Below are positions 5,700-9,119 of a stretch of 9,119 bases of DNA, piece by piece. The stretch's first letter is position 1, and every line of letters starts with the position of its first letter. The notes beneath the pieces are model-generated. The model saw only the letters and a list, made by a program, of their open reading frames with translations. It had not been told where the DNA came from and did no database searches. Position numbers and translations under genes: made by a program. The stretch is from Candidatus Saccharimonadales bacterium (GTDB lineage: Bacteria; Patescibacteriota; Saccharimonadia; UBA4664; SCTI01): assembly GCA_030150485.1 (NCBI GenBank), contig JASLFZ010000032.1, positions 1-9,119 of the forward strand. Reading direction: 5' to 3'.

Positions 5700-6986
5700 T
5701 TAGAGCTTTACGGCCGGCTCGGCGCGCAGGTGGTGCGGCTTGTAACGAATCGCCATTACAATGGCGTACACGGTCAGCGCCAGGCCGATTAAGGTAATAA
5801 CCTTGGTGACGCTCAGAATCGAGGCCAGCAATCCGGTAACTAGGATTGGGGCGGTAGCCGCCAGGTTGATCATCATGTTGAGCGAGGCAAACACCTTGCC
5901 GCGGTTGTCGTCGGTGGTGTGCTCTTGCAGGAGGGTTTGGGCAGCTGCACTGATCATGGCGTTAATCAGGCCGAGCATGAGCATTAATATACCGATAATG
6001 AACGCGATACTCGCCACCGGGAGCACCGTATTATCCTGATACAACTCATACAGATGGGGACTCAAACCCAACAGGGTGAGGGTGACGCCCGCAATAATTA
6101 GCCCCGCCTGAATAACCGTGGCCTTGGCCTGCTTGCGTGTCACCACGTTCACGAGCAAAACTCCCATAACCATCCCCACCCCGACCGGCAGGATGATGAC
6201 ATGGCTGGCTTCCTGGAGCGGGATATGCAGCAACGCCAGACTCAGTGCCGGAGCCAGCGTCACTAAGATAGAAACCAGGCCTTGGGTGACGGTGAGCTGC
6301 AGGATCGAAAAAAAGCGGGTTCGGTGCGAGGTTACTAACTTCCAGTTTTCCTGGAAGTCCTGAACCAGATGCAGGCGGCGCGGCAGGGCGCTGGCCGGCC
6401 GCTGTACCGGCTGAGGCGGCAGCAAAGCCGTCAGCACCGCCGCCACCGCCATAAATATCGCCACGATCAGATAGGGTCCCTTGGCCCCAAAGACCTGGAT
6501 TACCGGGCCCGAGGCAGAATACCCCAAGATGAAGGCGCCATACAGGCTAAAAATAAACAGCGAGTTGGCCGGGAGCAGCAACGCCTTAGGAACCACGCGC
6601 GGGATGGTAGCGGTTTCGGCCGGAATAAAGAATTGCAGAATGGTCGAGACAATCAGCGTCAGCAGTAAGATCAGCCAGAGGTGGCCCTGGATTAGCAGGT
6701 ACAGCAATACTAAGGCGGCGCGCAAACTGTTTGCCACCACTAAAATGGTCCGCCGATCCCAAAAATCCACCAGCGTGCCCGCCGTAGAGGCAAACAGGAC
6801 CGCGGGCAGACCAAACGCCAGTACGAGCAGGGCCACCGAGAGGTTGGCAAAGTGCGAGTGGGTGGCGGCGTCAAAGGTTAAGATAATCAGCGAAAAATTC
6901 AGAAGGTTCTGGCCGACCTGGGTCAGGATCTGCGCTATCCAGAGCTTGGCAAAGTCGGGTTGGCGCAGTACGGCAAGGTATTCCAT
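5700..6986 (-). CDS. MFS exporter (DHA3-like multidrug or metabolite efflux)
   Basis: 428 residues with about 12 hydrophobic membrane segments across the whole length, the usual size for a major facilitator. The loop after segment 2 has the motif-A-like TLVDFWDRRTILV, and a late cytoplasmic loop reads TTDDNRGKVFASLNMM, similar to the D-x-x-R-G-[KR]-V-F motif common in DHA3 (MFS_3) proteins. It probably exports a drug or small metabolite by proton antiport; the substrate is unknown. The start chosen is ATG 6986 because the -10 TATAAT at 6998-6993 predicts transcription beginning on or next to this codon; an in-frame GTG at 7004 would lie upstream of that start. It is divergent from the glycosyltransferase gene with only 62 bases between them. 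Confidence 0.85.
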   Translation of the reverse strand: MEYLAVLRQPDFAKLWIAQILTQVGQNLLNFSLIILTFDAATHSHFANLSVALLVLAFGLPAVLFASTAGTLVDFWDRRTILVVANSLRAALVLLYLLIQGHLWLILLLTLIVSTILQFFIPAETATIPRVVPKALLLPANSLFIFSLYGAFILGYSASGPVIQVFGAKGPYLIVAIFMAVAAVLTALLPPQPVQRPASALPRRLHLVQDFQENWKLVTSHRTRFFSILQLTVTQGLVSILVTLAPALSLALLHIPLQEASHVIILPVGVGMVMGVLLVNVVTRKQAKATVIQAGLIIAGVTLTLLGLSPHLYELYQDNTVLPVASIAFIIGILMLMLGLINAMISAAAQTLLQEHTTDDNRGKVFASLNMMINLAATAPILVTGLLASILSVTKVITLIGLALTVYAIVMAIRYKPHHLRAEPAVKL

Positions 6987-6992
6987 CGCTTT

Positions 6993-6998
6993 ATTATA
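6993..6998 (-). promoter_or_regulatory. -10 element of the MFS gene, predicted leaderless
   Basis: Perfect TATAAT on the - strand, 6998 to 6993. Seven bases downstream of the element is 6986, the A of the ATG. No Shine-Dalgarno can exist on such a transcript. The -35 is poor (CCAGCT at 17-base spacing). Confidence 0.6.
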
Positions 6999-7030
6999 AC
7001 CCACCGCCTGCGCTCAGCTGGCGCTTTTTT

Positions 7031-7039
7031 TGCTATAAT
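7031..7039 (+). promoter_or_regulatory. Extended -10 promoter of the glycosyltransferase, predicted leaderless
   Basis: TGC followed by TATAAT (7034-7039), an extended -10. Transcription would begin at about 7046, within about 3 bases of the GTG start at 7049. The -35 position (7011-7016) has no match. The T7 run at 7025-7031 immediately precedes it. Confidence 0.65.
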
Positions 7040-7048
7040 ACAGCCATT

Positions 7049-8224
7049 GTGACGCCATCCAGCCCTAGCCCTCGCGCGAACGAGCCTATTCGGATTTTGC
7101 TACTTCATACCACCGCAGGAGGTGGTCATAAAAGCGCGGCTATGGCGATCCGTGAGGCCCTGGAGGATCGTTATGGCGGCCGCGTGCAGTGTGAGATGGT
7201 GGATGCGCTGAAAGACTACGCCCCCAAGCCACTCGACCTCGCCCCCGAACACTACACGCTGATGATTAAGGCGCCAATGCTCTACCGTCAGTTTTACGAG
7301 CTCGGCAATGGCAAGCGGCGCTCGAAGATCATCACCAACAGCATTAGCCTGTACGCCCGCCGGCAGGCCGATACCATTTTGCGCAACCACCCCGCCGACG
7401 TGATTGTATCGACCTACCATTTTACCAGCGCTCCCCTCTTTAGCGCGATGAAGCGCAAGGGCTCTGCTACGCCCTTTGTAACGGTGGTGACCGACCTGAT
7501 TACGATCCCGCCGGTGTGGTTCGACCCGCGCACCGATATGACGGTGCTGCCAACCGAGCCGGCCTACCACCAAGCCATTATTGCCGGTATGCCGCCGGAG
7601 CGATTGAAGCTGATTGGGCTACCGGTATCGCCGCGCTTTACCGCCGTAACCGCCGAACAGAAGGCCAAGCTGCGACGGCGGCTGGGCTGGCCAAATGGAC
7701 GTCTGGTGGCGCTGCTAATGGCCGGCGGAGCCGGGGTTGGCCCGCTGGGCACCATGGGCAGAGCGATTATCGCCTCGGGGCTGCCAGTTACTCCGGTAAT
7801 TGTGACCGGCAACAATCGCCGGCTAGCGGAACGGCTGCGCACCGAACCCTGGGCTAAAGATGCCTTTATTTATGACTTCGTGGATGATATCCCCTCCTTT
7901 ATGCAGGCCGCGGACGTGCTGATAACTAAGGCGGGACCCGGCACCATTACCGAAGCGCTCAACACCCACATGCCAATGATCCTCTACAGCCGGGTCCCAG
8001 GCCAGGAGCAAGGTAACACCGAGTACGTTACCCATACTGGCGCCGGTTTTTGGGCGCCGAAGCGCTCCCAGCTTATTACTACCCTGCGCTATCTGTTGGA
8101 TAATCCCGCGGCACTACGCGGCGCGGGCGCCTCCGCCGGGCGGCTGGCCAAACCGGGAGCGGCCGATAAAATCGCGCAATTGGTCTTTAAGACGGCTCAG
8201 AATTCAGCGGCTAGCTCAAAATAA
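7049..8224 (+). CDS. UgtP/MGDG-synthase-like diacylglycerol glycosyltransferase
   Basis: 391 residues. Members of this family move a hexose from a UDP-sugar to diacylglycerol on the inner face of the membrane, making glycolipids; sugar and processivity cannot be told from sequence here. Seen: the N-terminal MGDG-synthase-type signature TTAGGGHKSAAMAIREAL (about 21-38, His27), a middle region with VVTDL (146-150) and GLPVSPRF (190-197), then a GT-B C-terminal half with LMAGGAGVGPLG (about 223-234), VTGNNRRL (252-259) and the sugar-nucleotide site DVLITKAGPGTITEAL (289-304) with GQEQGN (318-323). The length is usual for the family. GTG 7049 fits a leaderless transcript; the first 13 residues look like a loose tail before the first strand IRILLLH. 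With the acyltransferase at the other end of the window it suggests glycolipid synthesis, though the two are not in one operon. Confidence 0.88.
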   Translation: MTPSSPSPRANEPIRILLLHTTAGGGHKSAAMAIREALEDRYGGRVQCEMVDALKDYAPKPLDLAPEHYTLMIKAPMLYRQFYELGNGKRRSKIITNSISLYARRQADTILRNHPADVIVSTYHFTSAPLFSAMKRKGSATPFVTVVTDLITIPPVWFDPRTDMTVLPTEPAYHQAIIAGMPPERLKLIGLPVSPRFTAVTAEQKAKLRRRLGWPNGRLVALLMAGGAGVGPLGTMGRAIIASGLPVTPVIVTGNNRRLAERLRTEPWAKDAFIYDFVDDIPSFMQAADVLITKAGPGTITEALNTHMPMILYSRVPGQEQGNTEYVTHTGAGFWAPKRSQLITTLRYLLDNPAALRGAGASAGRLAKPGAADKIAQLVFKTAQNSAASSK

Positions 8225-8270
8225 TTCGGTTTTCTTATCTGATATTGTTGTAATTATTAGTACAAATGAG

Positions 8271-8295
8271 AAATCCCTGGAGATTCCAAGGATTT
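8271..8295. terminator. Short hairpin after the glycosyltransferase
   Basis: AAATCC-C-TGGA (8271-8281) pairs with TCCA-A-GGATTT (8285-8295) with a 3-base loop. The one non-pair is C-A on the + strand but G-U on the - strand. It lies 46 bases past the stop codon in AT-rich sequence. No U-tract follows on the + strand. It may separate the gene from the structured region that begins at 8302. Confidence 0.4.
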
Positions 8296-8301
8296 AGGGT
8301 A

Positions 8302-8883
8302 CCCCCGGAGCACCGTTGCCGCTCATTAGCGCGGGTGCCCCGGGGGCTGCTCGGCAGCCAGGTGGAGGGGGCGTCCACGGCTGCGGTATTGGAGCGAGGT
8401 GGACGTCATCGAGGGAGCTCGCTCCAAGCTGTAAAGAACTAGCCGAACTGGCTAAAAACTGAGTCACCCGAAGCGGCGCGAGAACGAGTCTCTAGCAGCC
8501 GCTTCGGGGTAAGTGGCAGGAGATGGTCCCCCAACACATCTACCTGCACTACGTTCGGGAAGGCTGGAAACCAGCCTGTACTCCCGACGAGACGAGCATG
8601 TGGGTCTTAACCCTCTCCTCTTCGCTCGTCACGACAAGTTTGTAAGACTTGGTACTCCGTCAAAATGGCTGGCCGAGGGGGCCGACTTTCGCCGACCCCC
8701 TCAACCGGACCAAGGACTCCTCGGTAATCGGCCGTCACCGACGTCCTAAAGGAGTCTACCTCCTACGAGTACACGGGGGGGGCTGCTGTTCCTTCCGTGT
8801 ACAAGTAGGGGGCAAATCGCAGCCCCGCTAAGCGGAGTGACACTCCGACTTAGTGGGGACGAGGGTTAACAACCTCCGCTGCC
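8302..8883 (+). ncRNA. Candidate large structured non-coding RNA, family not recognised
   Basis: No convincing protein in any frame, but very dense pairing. 8302-8308/8340-8346 with 8310-8314/8334-8338 form a 5' hairpin. A long-range helix, 8353-8358/8878-8883 plus 8364-8368/8873-8877, closes the main domain. Inside are an H-type pseudoknot (8372-8378/8399-8405 and 8389-8398/8418-8427) and hairpins at 8440-8454, 8467-8508 (11 perfect pairs), 8512-8550, 8552-8589, 8591-8630, 8635-8651, 8675-8702, 8715-8756, 8759-8812 and 8823-8856. The linkers are A-rich in the + sense (GTAAAGAA, CTAAAAACT, CAAAAT, CCTAAA, GCAAATC), and G-U pairs such as 8761/8810, 8827/8854 and 8714/8757 require the + strand. 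Three G-U pairs, two of them in the 5' hairpins, instead favour the - strand, so orientation is probable, not certain. No strong promoter is visible; 8225-8270 is AT-rich. Confidence 0.65.
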
Positions 8884-8992
8884 ATAAGCCATTATGCCTT
8901 CCTTTGGTTGCTTCCTTCTTAGCGGGCGCTAAGACGGTAGGGATACTCTAACAGATGAAATGCGGCTAGTCAATGATCATTTGAACACTTGA
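8884..8992 (+). other. Hairpin-bearing tail after the structured RNA
   Basis: Non-coding. CATAA/TTATG overlaps the edge of the closing helix (8883-8896). CTTAGC (8918-8923) pairs with GCTAAG (8928-8933) around GGGC. TAGTCAA and TTGACTA (about 8968-8994) enclose the palindrome AATGATCATT and are followed by ATTGTATTT on the + strand, the nearest thing to a terminator for a + transcript; this overlaps the stop codon of the convergent gene. Confidence 0.35.
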
Positions 8993-9119
8993 CTAATTGT
9001 ATTTAGCAGCCGATTCCCAAGCCAGTTCAAACATTTTTCTAACACCAGTGGTTATTTCCTCGCTCTCCACAGTAATCCCCATGGGTTTGGATCCTTGCAA
9101 CGCCATAAATGCAACCGAG
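8993..9119 (-). CDS. C-terminal end of a protein, possibly a TrmB-like regulator (partial)
   Basis: The last 41 codons and TAG of a gene that continues past the right edge of the window. The frame reads SVAFMALQGSKPMGITVESE, then EITTGVRKMFELAWESAAKYN. The pattern of a small strand carrying G-[IV]-x-[IV]-x-[DES], then an amphipathic helix ending F-E-L-x-W-E-x-A, recalls the C-terminal sensor part of TrmB-like regulators common in Patescibacteria; this rests on memory of the family and a short fragment. It is not in the usual ORF size range because it is cut by the window. It ends about 110 bases beyond the structured RNA, convergent to it. Confidence 0.6.
   Translation of the reverse strand, partial: SVAFMALQGSKPMGITVESEEITTGVRKMFELAWESAAKYN

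Noticed and set aside
7010..7031. Terminator from GCGC...GCGC followed by seven T
   Set aside because: It lies between two divergent genes with nothing upstream to terminate on the + strand. The T run adjoins the extended -10 promoter and the stem is only four pairs.
8513..8831. Two + strand open frames inside the structured region
   Set aside because: They run through consecutive hairpins, lack start signals and have low-complexity Pro/Arg/Gly content expected from GC-rich RNA.
8302..8992. RNase P RNA or group I/II intron as identity of the structured region
   Set aside because: I looked on both strands for the GAGGAAAGTCC and ACAGAA...GGCTTA cores of RNase P, the group I P7/P3 core and a group II domain V, and found none. 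A covariance-model search would decide.

Overview
The window looks like chromosome from a compact, moderately GC-rich bacterium. Leaderless-type starts, several minor start codons (TTG, GTG), a membrane-anchored C39-type protein, a UgtP/MGDG-synthase-like glycosyltransferase and a possible TrmB-like regulator together suggest a Patescibacteria (candidate phyla radiation, possibly Saccharibacteria) member. That placement is inference; no rRNA marker is present. No transposase, integrase, CRISPR array or tRNA was found.

Layout: a PlsC-type acyltransferase (29-922, -) is divergent from a large anchored protein with four Ig-like repeats and a C39-like cysteine peptidase domain (1076-2944, +). A small unrecognised gene follows under its own promoter (3026-3472, +). 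Next is a hairpin-rich stretch with a possible frameshifted gene (3526-3907, -). A short exported/membrane protein (4067-4486, -) lies downstream of a clear tmRNA gene (ssrA, 4603-4977, -), which has a strong promoter. A 123-bp nested inverted-repeat element (5066-5188) precedes a very acidic 95-residue protein (5349-5636, +). A bidirectional terminator separates that gene from an MFS exporter (5700-6986, -). The exporter and a UgtP-like glycosyltransferase (7049-8224, +) are divergent, and both appear to be read from leaderless transcripts.

The 768-bp gap between the glycosyltransferase and a partial convergent gene (8993-9119, -) is the most unusual part. It holds no convincing protein. It folds by eye into a dense array of long perfect helices: a long-range closing helix, a well-formed H-type pseudoknot and about nine hairpins joined by A-rich linkers on the + strand. 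It is proposed as a large structured non-coding RNA of about 0.6 kb that I could not match to tmRNA, RNase P RNA, group I or group II introns from memory.

Functionally, the acyltransferase and the glycosyltransferase point to membrane lipid or glycolipid assembly, and the C39 protein and the small exported protein to the cell surface. The MFS protein is a likely drug or metabolite exporter, and the tmRNA is the ribosome-rescue RNA.
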